From Euplotes cf. woodruffi 2 WChen-2021 (lineage: Eukaryota > Ciliophora > Spirotrichea > Euplotida > Euplotidae), in contig JAGYYN010017539.1 of the NCBI GenBank assembly GCA_021441665.1, forward strand, positions 1 to 27,989: a stretch of DNA of 27,989 bases. Reading direction: 5' to 3'. The notes under the pieces were generated by a model. That model was not told the origin of the DNA, ran no database searches, and was given only the letters and a program-made list of their open reading frames with translations. A program made the translations under genes and the position numbers. Of this stretch, positions 9,503-19,710 are shown piece after piece (the stretch's first letter is position 1; every line of letters starts with the position of its first letter).

Positions 9503-10258
9503 CTATGATATAAATCTTATTGCATTTCTGATATCAAGATACTGAAGTTTCGCTTCTTCTGACACCTTTGCTGAGTCTTTGATGATTGAAGAGCTAAAGA
9601 ACCTCAGTCCACTATTACGATCGGTATATTTGCTTTTAAAACCTGTAAAGTCACAATACTTCGTTTGTGGTTTTACAGTGATGCCAGAGTCAATCGATTG
9701 ATATGATCCTACATCTTGGTTGAACTCTTCGTTTTTCGCTAATATCTGTTTCAAATTCTTAGTAAATTTACCTTTGCCTTGTGGACAAATTTTACTTTTA
9801 AACTGTGGATTTTTGAGATTTCTAGCATATTTCTTTTCGATGACCAACAGACGAGTGAGAAGCTTTTTCTCCTCAGACTGCTGGATCTCTATGTTGTCGT
9901 CTTTTGTTTCGCATTTGTCACTGTGGAGTTCAAGGTCTTTTCTAATCTTCTTCTGGAAGAGTTCTTCTTCAAACAAGTCTTGCGTACAGACTTGGTCCTT
10001 GATGCTGCTGAAGAAAGCAGAGTCGTCGATGACAAACTCTTTATCTTCGTCTTCTAGAGGCTCGCTGACCTCAGGGACCTCTTTCTTTTTCCTACCTTTT
10101 TTCTTATGGCTTTTCCGCCGCTTTTTCTGCTTTTTTTTGGTGACTTTGATCTCTGCAGGCAAAGCTACGACTTCACTGGAGTTATCGTTTTCATCTCCGC
10201 TGTCGCCGTAGGACTGGGAGGAGGAAGGAGACGACGAAATCGTACGCTTTCGGACCAT
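9503..10258 (-). CDS. INO80C: INO80 chromatin-remodelling complex subunit C (Ies6-type, YL1_C domain)
   Basis: Single exon of 251 residues, ATG at 10258, stop TAG, no frameshift. Residues about 40-62 form a strongly basic stretch (KKKQKKRRKSHKKKGRKKK), likely nuclear localisation and DNA contact. After an acidic linker and a helical region comes the conserved core: KNPQFKSKICPQGK, then the YL1_C domain YCDFTGFKSKYTDRNSGLRF near residues 200-222, ending EEAKLQYLDIRNA, as in Ies6 (YCDxTGxxAxYxDPxTxLRY...YLxLRxA). INO80C/Ies6 pairs with Arp5 and couples INO80 ATPase activity to nucleosome sliding. YL1/SWC2 shares the domain but is longer and has an N-terminal histone-chaperone part, which is absent here. 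The gene is divergent from CDC123. Confidence 0.87.
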   Translation of the reverse strand: MVRKRTISSSPSSSQSYGDSGDENDNSSEVVALPAEIKVTKKKQKKRRKSHKKKGRKKKEVPEVSEPLEDEDKEFVIDDSAFFSSIKDQVCTQDLFEEELFQKKIRKDLELHSDKCETKDDNIEIQQSEEKKLLTRLLVIEKKYARNLKNPQFKSKICPQGKGKFTKNLKQILAKNEEFNQDVGSYQSIDSGITVKPQTKYCDFTGFKSKYTDRNSGLRFFSSSIIKDSAKVSEEAKLQYLDIRNAIRFIS

Positions 10259-10500
10259 TTTTGAAGATCCAGATGACGGTGAAATAGACCAGAAATTAAT
10301 GAGCTTTTTAGGCCAAAAAATCGATATTTTAACTAAAATGAAGGTAAATTTTACTTATTTTTTTGACGATATTGAAAATAATTAAAAATTATATAAAAAT
10401 AAATGGATTGTGAAGTGGTATGTATGGGGAACTTAGGGAAAGCAGGCAGTGGAGAGGAGAAATAACTTATTTTTAGGGTTCTCCGAGGTGAACTGTATCA

Positions 10501-11527
10501 ATGGTGGATAACTGCCAGTTTCAGAACTGGTATGATACATTTAAACAGGTCACTTTTAAGGCAGAAATTTATGAACTTCCGAATGAATTTCGTGAGTATT
10601 TGAAAGAAGACGGAGTAATGATGCCAAGCTCTTACTATTTAAAAGACCCTGACCAAAACGATGACGAGTACTCAGGCAGTGAACAAGATGAAGATGAACT
10701 TAAACAACCTAAATATAACTTTACCGAAGTTGAATCATGGATTCAACAAACGCTCGATAAATACGAAGAAAAAGCTTTTGTTAAACTCAACTGGAGTGCT
10801 CCTCGAGACTCAAACTGGATGGTCCCAAACCTGAACTGATCTTCAGTTCAGGAGGTCTTTTTGCTTTTAAAATCATCAATTTTTATTAACCACGACGTTA
10901 TTTGTCCATATGAAGGTTGCGTGGATAAAAATGACGAATCAGCGCCTGAAAAATTATGTAACTTTTTGTTAATGTATCTAATCTAGTTTTAATCCTCAAA
11001 AGATATCATCAAAATGTAAGAAAGCACAGAGACTACGAATTTCGCTGTTTTGTAATGAACAACTCACTAATCGCAGTGAGTCAGCGAGACACACAGATGT
11101 TCTACGAAGAGCTCGTTGAAAATCTAGATTTACTAAAACCATTGGTGACAGCCTTCTTCGATCAGGAAATAAAAGGCAAATTTGCAGATAGCAACTACGT
11201 CTTCGATGTGTACATCGACGTGCCTCCAAAAAGAAAAGTGTGGCTGATCGACTTCAACCCGTGGCTATCAAAGACAGATCCGCGCTTGTACGACTGGGCT
11301 GAGGTAACCTGCATCATTACAAAAAATAGATTTTAAACTTCCCGGAGACCCAAAGCCACGATGAGGTCCAATGGAGGATTTTAACAGACAGCGTTCCATT
11401 GAAATCAAATGAAATGACGCAGTACCACGTTCCATCTGAGATCGTTGAAAATCCAAACTCAGAGGAGCTCAAGAAGTTCTTCGAGGACATGCGTGAAGGA
11501 AACATCAGCGAAGATTACTTTCAATAA
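10501..11527 (+). CDS. CDC123: CDC123, eIF2 assembly chaperone
   Basis: Exons 10501-10957, 10987-11303 and 11330-11527, introns 29 and 26 nt, 323 residues. It matches the D123/CDC123 family along its length: CQFQNWYDTFKQVTFKAEI near the start, WSAPRDSNWM, then LNCSSVQEVFLLLKSS, where the TGA at 10837 falls on the family's conserved Cys (LKC..L.D.FLLFKSS in human). Next come DYEFRCFV, AVSQRD, FVFDVYID and VWLIDFNPW in exon 2, the ATP-grasp-like core with the Asp/Asn metal ligands. CDC123 binds eIF2 gamma and is needed to assemble eIF2, so it supports translation initiation. An upstream in-frame mini-exon (10404-10418, MDCEV) joined by a 59-nt intron could extend the N-terminus; the start at 10501 is the simpler choice. 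Confidence 0.93.
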
Positions 11528-11604
11528 TTGTCATCAAACAAGCTTGTATTTTCAAAACATTGATGATTAAAATATTTTAACACATCAATTATTTATTATT
11601 AAAT

Positions 11605-12027
11605 ATGAGCAAAAGAGCAAGAGGTGGAAGATCTGGAACCAAAAACGCAATTGCATGCGGTCTCCCAGTCGCAGCTTTGATGAACTGCGCTGATAACACT
11701 GGAGCTAAGAATTTATACATTATTGCTGTCAATATGACTCAAGCAAGAATGAACAGACTGCCCAAGGCTTCTGTTGGAGACCTTGTCCTCGCCACAGTCA
11801 AGAAGGGAAAGCCAGACCTCAGAAAGAAAGTGCATCCAGCCGTCGTCGTCAGACAAAGAATGCCGTACAGAAGAAAGGAAGGATACTACATCTACTTTGA
11901 AGATAACGCAGGAGTTATTGTAAACCCGAAGGGAGAAATGAAAGGATCTGCAATTACTGGACCAATCGCTAAAGAATGCGCAGAATTATTCCCAAGAATT
12001 GCATCCAACGCTAGTTCAGTTGTATAA
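11605..12027 (+). CDS. RPL23: 60S ribosomal protein L23 (uL14)
   Basis: Single exon of 140 residues, the usual eukaryotic length, with no TGA, intron or frameshift. Landmarks are [52 protein letters not shown], the basic [33 protein letters not shown] and [14 protein letters not shown], all uL14 signatures. uL14 binds 28S rRNA domain VI at the subunit interface, contacts uL19 and eL24, and carries the eIF6 site. The gene lies only 77 bp downstream of CDC123 in the same orientation. Codon use is biased and clean, as expected for a highly expressed gene. Confidence 0.98.
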   Translation: MSKRARGGRSGTKNAIACGLPVAALMNCADNTGAKNLYIIAVNMTQARMNRLPKASVGDLVLATVKKGKPDLRKKVHPAVVVRQRMPYRRKEGYYIYFEDNAGVIVNPKGEMKGSAITGPIAKECAELFPRIASNASSVV

Positions 12028-12329
12028 AATAAGAAAAGATTAGCGGCTCTAGTCAATATTAAGTTTGGTAATAAGAACAGATTGACTGAAACTATTGAAT
12101 ATTATTTTCACTCGATAGACACTCTTGTTTCATTCAATATTTAATAATTTCTACGATCACCATTTGTAACCGCATTTTGTAGTGATTTATATTTATTTTT
12201 AATGTTGACACCGAAGATAAGGCAAAATTTGGAAGGGACTGGAGAGCTAATATACAAAGTTGAATACTATGATATCTCTGCTAAATACACGATAATTTTA
12301 GTTTTACTATATTGTCACATCAACTGCTG
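12028..12329. other. Intergenic spacer between convergent genes
   Basis: About 300 bp between the L23 stop and the uridine kinase stop. An opposed pair ATTGAAT (12094-12100) and ATTCAAT (about 12133) brackets roughly 40 bp. TATTGAATAT at 12093-12102 fits the E-Cbs pattern. A 64-codon plus-strand frame at 12202-12396 overlaps the kinase 3' end and looks spurious. Confidence 0.5.
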
Positions 12330-13353
12330 TTATTTTATTTCCTCGTTATCAGCTTTTTCTTTATCCACTTGGCTGTTGACGTCGATGGATTTGTAGCTTT
12401 GAAGGATTGTTTTCAAATTGCTGACGATGAAGTTAATCGCTTTCCAGTTGTTCGCATTGCCATTGACAATGATGTCAGCCTTTTTGAGTGTTGGCGCGAC
12501 GAACTCGTCAAAGGAAGGCTTGACAGTGAAATACCACTGATTTAACACGCTTTTGATAGTCCTGCCTCTGTCTGATATATCTCTTTTGATTCTTCTCAGC
12601 AGCCTGACGTCAGCGTCTTCGTTTACGTAGATCTTGAAGTCCATCATGTCTCTGATACGCTCGTCGTAAAGAGCGAGGATTCCTTCGAAAAGAATGAAAT
12701 GCGACTTTTTTATTAGTGTTTTCTCCTTTAGCCTGCTGTTGGTTGCGAATCAGTACGTGGGGATCTCCACGTCTTTGTATTCTAGCAGATCTTTCAAAGC
12801 AGCAAACATTTCATCAAAATCAAGAGCTGAGGGGATGTCAAAATTGTAACTCGAAACGTCGTCAAGCTGCTCTTGTGTTAAATCTTTGTAAAAGTTGTCC
12901 ATTGGGAGGATCGTGAAGTCATCCGCTGTATTGATTTATTAGTAATTGCTTCGGAGATATCAAGATTTGATAGATGTATACTTTTTTAATAAAAAGTAAC
13001 CAACTTCACTGACTATTAATTACAAAATATATAACTTTAATAGGAAATAAATTAATCTAATTCTCACCTGAAAATTCTCAAGTAAGGTTCTTGATTATTT
13101 ATCGGGTCTATATTTTTAAATCAATTAAAAAATTAATAATTTCTTTGCATAGTGTTGTTTTTCCAGATGCGGTTCCACCAGCTACAGTTAAGTCCTACTA
13201 CTTCACCATAATCTAAAAATATTAATAAAAAAAAACTATTTTTTTAATAGATCAATCTAATCTACAGTATTCCAATAAAATACGGTCTCAATTTTTGAGT
13301 TCTAAACACCAAATTAGCCAAAAATCTAACCGTTTTTGATCTTGCGGTTCCAT
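12330..13353 (-). CDS. UCK: Uridine(-cytidine) kinase, 5' structure uncertain
   Basis: The main exon 12925-12330 is secure: ILPMDNFYKDLTQEQ, SYNFDIPSALDF, IPTYCFATNSRL (TGA as Cys), HFILFEGILALYDERIRDMMD, KIYVNEDADVRLLRRIKRD, RGRTIKSVLNQWYFTVKP and EFVAPTLKKADIIV, all uridine kinase motifs. A 142-nt intron (13067-12926) joins an upstream exon carrying the P-loop VAGGTASGKTTLCKEII (from 13194) in the right phase, but that exon has two in-frame stops (TAG at 13110-13108, TAA at 13101-13099) between the P-loop and the donor. A possible first exon 13353-13237 joins by a 42-nt intron and is weakly supported. The enzyme makes UMP/CMP from uridine/cytidine in pyrimidine salvage. Treat everything upstream of 12925 as provisional. 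Confidence 0.75.
13098..13127 (-). other. Possible 30-nt TA-bounded insert in the uridine kinase P-loop exon
   Basis: This segment contains both in-frame stops of the P-loop exon. It starts and ends at TA dinucleotides in the same codon phase, so leaving it out keeps the frame and one TA copy. The spacing from GKT to the MDNFY motif then becomes about 27 residues, equal to human UCK2. That fits a very short internal eliminated sequence, but it could also be an unusual intron. Confidence 0.35.
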
Positions 13354-13530
13354 CTTTATTTAAAAATTCAATCTAATTTTTAAGGTGGAAGACCCGTCAA
13401 CCGCATTCTACCGTCTGCTGATCAAAAGTCCGTCTCGAAAATCATAAAATAAATTGCACAAATCTTTCGTATAATTTCCAAGCCCAAATTCCCTTCCCTC
13501 GTATCCTTGGTCTCTTTGCCTATTATTTAA

Positions 13531-13570
13531 AAAATCAGGTTAAAACTAAAAGTCCACCAAACCTGATTTT
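13531..13570. repeat. 11-bp perfect inverted repeat with 18-nt loop
   Basis: AAAATCAGGTT (13531-13541) and AACCTGATTTT (13560-13570) are exact reverse complements around an 18-nt loop. This could be an RNA hairpin or a small excision boundary. No flanking gene is clear. Confidence 0.6.
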
Positions 13571-13980
13571 AACTAACCCACTGGAATACCTGACACTGCA
13601 GTATTAATCATGAATCGCTAAATAACTGAATATTAAATATCTGCAAATTTAATCATAATTGTGGTTGATAATATGCAGAGTTAAAAATATTCAGTGCTGA
13701 TAATATACAATCTGGATTTCTATAAAATTTAGTATTATTTATTACCACAAACCACTTCGTCCCCTCCAGTACGGATTTTTAAAATCTTAGTCGTTAACAT
13801 TTTACATTTCAAACTGATGATTGAAATATAGCAACATGTAAATTATAAAGAGTTTATTTCTATTTTTATTAAAATTCATTTGGTAATTTTTGATCGTTTT
13901 AGATTAAAACTATTTTAAATTCTCAATTGCCTTTAGTAATTTTAAGAATGAGAGTAAAAAAATCGATAGATTTTAGTCGT

Positions 13981-14037
13981 TTGTCTACCCCCCTGATGGA
14001 TTTTCGAAAATCGACGTCGTTCAGGGGGACTAGACAA
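13981..14037. repeat. Nested palindrome cluster
   Basis: Outer arms TTGTCTA (13981-13987) and TAGACAA (14031-14037), inner arms CCCCCTGA and TCAGGGGG, and a perfect 12-bp core ATTTTCGAAAAT (14000-14011) followed by a self-complementary CGACGTCG (14012-14019). The block is GC-richer than its surroundings and ends 69 bp before the ATG of the DUF1765-like gene, so it may be a promoter element, a cruciform or a mobile-element trace. Confidence 0.7.
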
Positions 14038-14106
14038 AGGGGCTTACGGTATGTTAGATTTGGATGAGAAAAGGAAAAATTTATTAGTAAATATTGGAAA
14101 TTAAAT

Positions 14107-17100
14107 ATGGGTAATTGTTGCTCGAACAGACTGCAGAATGAAGAGGATAATGTCACTTATATTACATACTCTGATTTGCTACAGGACTTTGAAGGGCGCG
14201 ATGGGAGGATAAATAAGTCGCTTTCTGATAGCGAGGAGTCCAGATTTGATACAAAACTATCTTTTAAAGTCAGACTGAGCAAGTTTAAAGGAAGGCTATT
14301 TTGAGAGGATAGATGATTTATTGTGATCCATGTTGACAATCCGTACCAGCAGATACTGATTAAATCGGATGAAAGTAAAGGAAGCAAGGACTTGCACTGG
14401 AATCTTGATCAAACTTTCTTTTTTAAAAGAAAAATTCAATCACTTTAAGAATAGATATTTCACTTTTAAGGTGAAAAAGAATTTGAATGATGAGTATTCA
14501 ATTGCAGTGCTCAAAGTAGACTTAATGACGATCTCTACTGGCCCGATATTATATTCAGTAAGGCTCAACCACTGTGCGAAGAAAAACCAAATCGCAGGAA
14601 TACTTTCGTTTAAAGTAGAAGTTGAGCAACTCGATAAACTGACTTTATCATTACGAAATATGAATTGATGGATGATCACTGCAGACGAGCCGGCGATATA
14701 CTCTACTTTCAGAATAGTTACGTATGAAGACAGTTTAAACAGTGAGAAATCAAAGACTGTTCCTGTTGAAGTTGTCACTTCACTCGAAAAATATCAAGCA
14801 AAGTACAAATGGGATACACTCACCGAAGACAGCCAGGACCTATCCCTCGAGCTGATCACATCGATTGAAAGCATGAAGTCTTCAAGCTTGCAATTGTGCT
14901 TCTGGAGAGATAAATCGTACAACAAGCTGAATAACATCCGAGAAGGTATGTACAAACGGTTCTTAAGCAGCGACACAGAAGACTACCCAGACTTAAAATA
15001 ATGTTCACTTGAACGTAAACAGAAGCACGAACTACTTAAAACCAGATATGAACTACAGCATGAGACTGAATGAGAAGCAGAAATGTTCGCCGAGAAGAAA
15101 GCCAAGAAATCGGTTTAACTCTAACAAACATGTCGGAACTGACGTTCTGATAGACTCAGGCTTCCATCAGAGCATACAGAAGAAAATGAGTAAAAGGAGG
15201 TCAAATCTTGAAAACCTGTGAGCTGAGTGATACATCTCGTTCCAGAAGCTTCTGTCAACTGAAATGAGGAAAATAGATAGGCGAGATTCTTACTTAATCG
15301 ACATCCACATGAGAAATCAAAACTCAGCAGAGCCCCCGACACCAAAACTGACCCCGATTCGCTCGAAGAACTCGATAAATGAGGAGACTGAGAAAGCAGA
15401 TAACGAAAGTAAATAAGTTCAGTGAAGCTTTGTGGCTGTTCGGCAAATCGATAGGCTATGTGAAGGGAATGTTCAAAATCAGCTTACCATCACGCATCCA
15501 CCAGATGGGTGTCGGCTTAATGACTGAAAACGGAATCAAATTCTCCTCTTCTTTAATCTTAGATACCACAAAGACGCTGAAGTCGATTGAAGCTGGTAGT
15601 ATGTTTTTAAAAACAAAATCAGGTGAACTTCCGGAGAATTTTAAAGAACTCATGAGGCTGAAATAACGAACTGATCCACTTCGAGACCAGCAAAAATAGA
15701 AGGACCGGGAGGGGAATACAAGAACGTGAATACCTGCTTAAGCAGATCATCGAGAACCTTGAAAGAAACACAGGAAGCAAAAATCACAATGTATACGAAA
15801 ACGAGTTCAGCCTGATTCGAACTCAAGATTTGCTACTTGTGCTGCTCATGCACTGATTGAACGCATGAGATGCAATCAACCAAATCGATGTGAGGCAGCA
15901 CTATTTTAAAATAATGAAACTTGCGTTCAAGTCGTCAGAATTGGACTTAGCCCACATTGGCTTTAAAGGTTATAACCAGGTCGGGCTTAGTTTTGTAAAC
16001 CAATCAGTTGATGCATTTAATCAGTCGTCGATGAGGCTAGATTATGATAGGCAACTGTCATCGAAAGGCTACACAAGGACAAATGCGTTCATGATCAACT
16101 CAAAAGAAGTGAACCAGAGCATGATGAGTAACGAGAACTTAAACATCGAGGATATTAAAAGATACCAAAAGATCCTGATATCATTGAACTACCAACACAT
16201 ATTAAATAAAACTCTAAAATACTCATTACAAAAGTTGACGAAGAAGGGTGGGATCTCTGATTTTTACCTTCGAGACTTCATAGAAAAATTCATCCCGATT
16301 GCGTACTTCAGAATCCCAATCTTTCGAGAAAAGTTCCTCAAGCTGCTCCTTGAGACTTTTCAAGAGGAAGACCAGCACACTTCGTCAAATGAAATGGAGT
16401 GAAGCATCGACAATGATGAGTCGTGCAAAGACAACTGCGATATCACAGACGACCTGTGGAGGAAAAAGCCACAGATCAAGAGTAAATAAAGACTCGAGAA
16501 ACGACGAAATCGATGAGTGGTTCCGTATCGAGTTCCCTAAAGAGGACAAGTATAACGACGACGACCATCGGTACGACTCAAACGAATCAAAGCGATACGT
16601 TAATGAAACTGAAGACTTAAGCGAGTCCGAATGCGACTCATCTCAAGATGTCACACCGATCGACGAGTATAAAGAATGCGAAAGAGGATATGAAGGAGCT
16701 ATTACTCATATCTTCGACTGGGATAAGTACTTCTACTCGCATCTGCCCAAGGACAACGACCAAAAATAAAGAAAGCGATAATATTTTAAAACATATTATC
16801 GAAAACCCAAAGTGGCACGATCGAATGAAAAAGCGAGGCGTTGGATTTTTACTTATTATTACTGAATGGGCGAAATATGTCAAGTCAGCTGTAGTCAGAA
16901 AGAATATATTCTGGCAAGATGTTCCTGGGTATAAAATAATTGTCAAGGCTGTGCTTAGAGAAATGCAGAAAAGACCACTATTGCTATATCCAGATGCACT
17001 TCTGGATTGAGCACAGGCACTGCTATCAAATGAAAAGGTAAAGTTATCGAATGATTATATAGATTCTTTCTGTCTTCGTAAAAATCGCATTTAAAAAGAC

Positions 17101-18078
17101 GAATGTATTTGATGCAAGTAATGTAATATATTGAGTCGATCTTGTCGTCCAGTGGTTTAACAGGCTTCAAAAGAACCACCAGTATATTCCTGCATCGTTT
17201 GATTTTTCATTTTTCATTAAAGGAGTTAAAATTATGCTTGATCAAGACCACTTAATTCTCCGTACAAAATGTTTGTGGATGATTTACAAAAGTCTGCATT
17301 TATTCCCAGCAGAAGCAAAAGAGGAATTGATATCGCTTGTTGTAAACAAGTACTTCTACATTCTCTTCTTCAGCTGGTCGTGGAACGTAAGAAGCATAAT
17401 CTCGTATTTGCTTCTATACCAGCTGCACTTCATCCATTTCGAGCTAATTAACATCATTAATGAAAAAGGGAAATCTGATGAAAACACAAAGTCAGCTCAG
17501 TATCAAAGCACAATAATGCGGAATTTAGTAAAACCAGCGAAAAAACTGCCAATCGTCATCGATAGTGACAATGAAGCCCATTATGACAAAACCACGTGTA
17601 AGTGTGAACAAGTGTAATTCATTTTAGCTGTGGAGTACGAACAGATCGGTATCTTGCACCAAACTGAAGTCATTAAGCTTTTAAAAGAAAAAATGGAGGA
17701 AATCGACTTCTTAACCGAATACTTTACTGGCAAATAAATCAAGGAAACAAGTAAAACTTGCAAAAAAGGTATATCGAGATGAACAAGATGATGACAATTT
17801 ACAAAGAAACACTACATATGATAAAATTATTAAGAAAATACCAAAGAATTTAAGAGTCTACGCAAAGGTAACGCTGGTCTTTTTATAATCTCACTTAGGC
17901 TGCAATTCTTCAGTTTTACAACTCAAGTCAAGACTATGAAAGGTGGGCGGCGCAGAGTCGCTCAATTGTAAGGAAAAACAAGCTGATAATGCTATTCGAC
18001 CACCTTCCAGACATCAACCTGAGCGTGCCTTATGACGAATCTGAAAATATCATCGCTCCATTGGCAGATGAATGGTAA
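14107..18078 (+). CDS. N-myristoylation-signal, C2-like and DUF1765-like protein with seven +1 frameshifts
   Basis: From ATG 14107 to TAA 18076-18078, 1292 residues after removing introns 17038-17062, 17598-17627 and 17868-17898 (25, 30 and 31 nt) and skipping one T at seven stops: CTT-TAA 14446, AAA-TAA 14999, 15414, 15664, 16487, 16767 and 17735 (position of the T). Every segment length is a multiple of three. The N-terminus MGNCCSN is a classic myristoylation plus palmitoylation signal, so membrane attachment is likely. Residues about 65-180 look like a C2 fold (RCFIVIHVDNPY...WNLDQTFFF). The C-terminal part (about 975-1105: FDFSFFIKGVKIMLDQDH, LRTKCLWMIY, FFSWSWNVRSIISYLLLYQL) resembles DUF1765/UPF0592, a family of unknown function known from fungi and other eukaryotes. 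The final TGG-TAA overlaps a GTAAGC donor, so a further short exon cannot be excluded. Confidence 0.72.
14443..14448 (+). other. +1 frameshift site CTT-TAA
   Basis: Here the C2-like frame (QTFFFKRKIQSL) meets TAA. Skipping the T enters the frame KNRYFTFKVKKNL, which continues for more than 180 codons. The slippery codon is CTT rather than the usual AAA. The same CTT-TAA context recurs in the gene at 18553-19710. Confidence 0.65.
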
Positions 18079-18552
18079 GCTCAGCTGTTTATTATAAATT
18101 TGTTCAACACTGTGTCAAAAGGCAATAATATAAATCACACAAATTTATATCAGGCTAAATTACATCCAAAACTTATAGCTGAAATAAAATATCAGTTCAA
18201 CATAAAAATTAATACATTTTAACTTTTAAAAAATTATTTATTATTTTTACAACAAAACCACAGTTTTTATTTGTTTAGTGTAGATATATTTATTTTTGGT
18301 GGATTTTATTTTTAAAATAAAAATATCATCTGTTATTCGATACCAATCAAAATAATTTTTGTTCAGGCCTATAACTCAGTATTTCTGCTCTTTCTAAAAT
18401 TAAATTCTGTGAGTGCAGAGTTACAGTTTTTTCAATTCTAGCTGAATTAAAATTGAACTGTGATAAATAGGAAAAACTAGTTCTAATCTCAAAGCGTCTG
18501 CATTACAAAGTTGAAGTGCAAAGTTAAATGAATCGAAGATATTGGCGATCAG
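18079..18552. other. Intergenic spacer between convergent genes
   Basis: About 470 bp of very AT-rich DNA with poly-T/A runs. An E-Cbs-like motif occurs on the minus strand at 18428-18437 (AATTGAAAAA). No open frame or RNA gene is recognised. Confidence 0.5.
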
Positions 18553-19710
18553 CTATTTGGAGTCAGAAAGCAGTTCTCTCTCCATTTCCTCTAAAGGCTT
18601 TCTTTTCTTGATCTCCTCTTTGTAAAGAGCAACCACCATCCTCATTCTGTCGACTGGGTTGCTCGAGTTATTCTGTTTTGTAGGAGAGTGCGATTTGGAG
18701 TCGGCCCCGATGGACGAGGTCTTTTTGCGAACGATCTTCTGGATCGTCTTTATAAACGCATGCCTGAACTGAACAGAGCTTGTTAGTGGCTCTGTTAAGC
18801 TGTACTCTTCCTTCTTAACTTTGCTTTTGAAACTTTGAATCAGCTGGTTCTTCTTTGAGATTAGTGAATCAGGTTCGTAAGTTGATTTAAGTTTGCATAT
18901 TTCATTATTTCGACTTTTCCTTCGGCACGCCTAAATTTAAAACTGTAAATATTCGAGGAGACAGATTTATTACTCGCTGCGATACTGCTTTCATTCAGTG
19001 TAAACGGCTGATCGTCGACTGAGTGATTCGTTGCTCTGCTAAGATAGGAATTGGAAAACTGTTGCAGCACCATCTTTGTATCATTATCGATTTTCGCAAT
19101 CGGCTGGCGATCTTGGCTCTGACGCTCGCTCCGCGTGATCATTGGCAAAGAAAAGAATTCGTCTTTTCCAGATTTTGAAGAACACGCGAAGATCGGGCTT
19201 CGGACTGTCGATCAGGACATAAGAATATTAAATCTTGCGCTTTTCTCTTCATTTGTGCTGATTAGCGAACTGTTTCCTATACGATGACTGTTTATCAAGC
19301 TTTATGTATATTTAGTCAAACCACAGAGACTAGAGAATATTATAATAACGAATGCGTGGCTGCGGCTTACTTTGACTCCGCTTGAGCTCTTCAGTCTTCA
19401 AAGTTAACGCATTTTCGTCTAAATAAAATTGGATTGCTGATTATGTACCTGGAGAAAGTTTCTTCTTTAAATGCTCGTATTTGTACATGTGATTCTGGTT
19501 TTTAAAGATTTTTAAACCTCACTGTTTTTTCTTTATTGCGGATCTCCGCCCGATATGTTTGAATTTTATTTTGTTTTCTTTGGTTCGTGAATACTCCTGC
19601 TATTCCGTCTATTTTTAGATAATTTAGATATAGATTTAGTTGGAAAGCATAAAAATTTACTTTAAGGTAATTCGATAATACTTTCTTAGTTGAAACAAAA
19701 TTAACCTCAT
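18553..19710 (-). CDS. Unknown basic Ser-rich protein with two +1 frameshifts
   Basis: Provisional model with exons 19710-19661, 19608-19449, 19418-19371, 19276-18963 and 18930-18553; introns 52, 30, 94 and 32 nt; 315 residues; stop TAG after Lys. Two +1 shifts are needed in exon 2, at AAA-TAA (19566-19568) and CTT-TAA (19502-19504). The protein is basic and Ser/Asn/Gln-rich with no domain I know. A helical C-terminus (MRMVVALYKEEIKKRKPLEEMERELL) is its most ordered part. The 94-nt intron and the first exon are the weakest parts; the last two exons are well supported by long open frames. An apparent +2 shift near 18861 disappears when the 32-nt intron 18962-18931 is spliced. The gene converges with the DUF1765-like gene. 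Confidence 0.5.

Larger units (their letters stand above)
13354..14106. other. Mostly non-coding interval with palindromes
   Basis: About 750 bp between the provisional start of the uridine kinase gene and the DUF1765-like gene. It holds an 11-bp perfect inverted repeat (13531-13570), a 57-bp nested palindrome (13981-14037), and a short minus-strand stretch (13539-13408) whose 43-codon reading looks protein-like but lacks a start. A TCCCTTCCCTCGT string near 13489 recurs near 20183. No gene can be called with confidence. Confidence 0.5.

Noticed and set aside
13923-14156. Minus-strand 77-codon frame
   Set aside because: It runs through the nested palindrome and into the start of the DUF1765-like gene, and has no domain.
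15808-15830. tRNA B-box-like GTTCGAATC on the minus strand
   Set aside because: No matching A box or acceptor stem, and it lies inside a conserved reading frame.
18853-18914. A +2 frameshift at CAC-TAA (18861-18866) in the Ser-rich unknown gene
   Set aside because: A 32-nt intron at 18962-18931 joins the two frames in phase and gives a continuous, protein-like reading, so no shift is needed.
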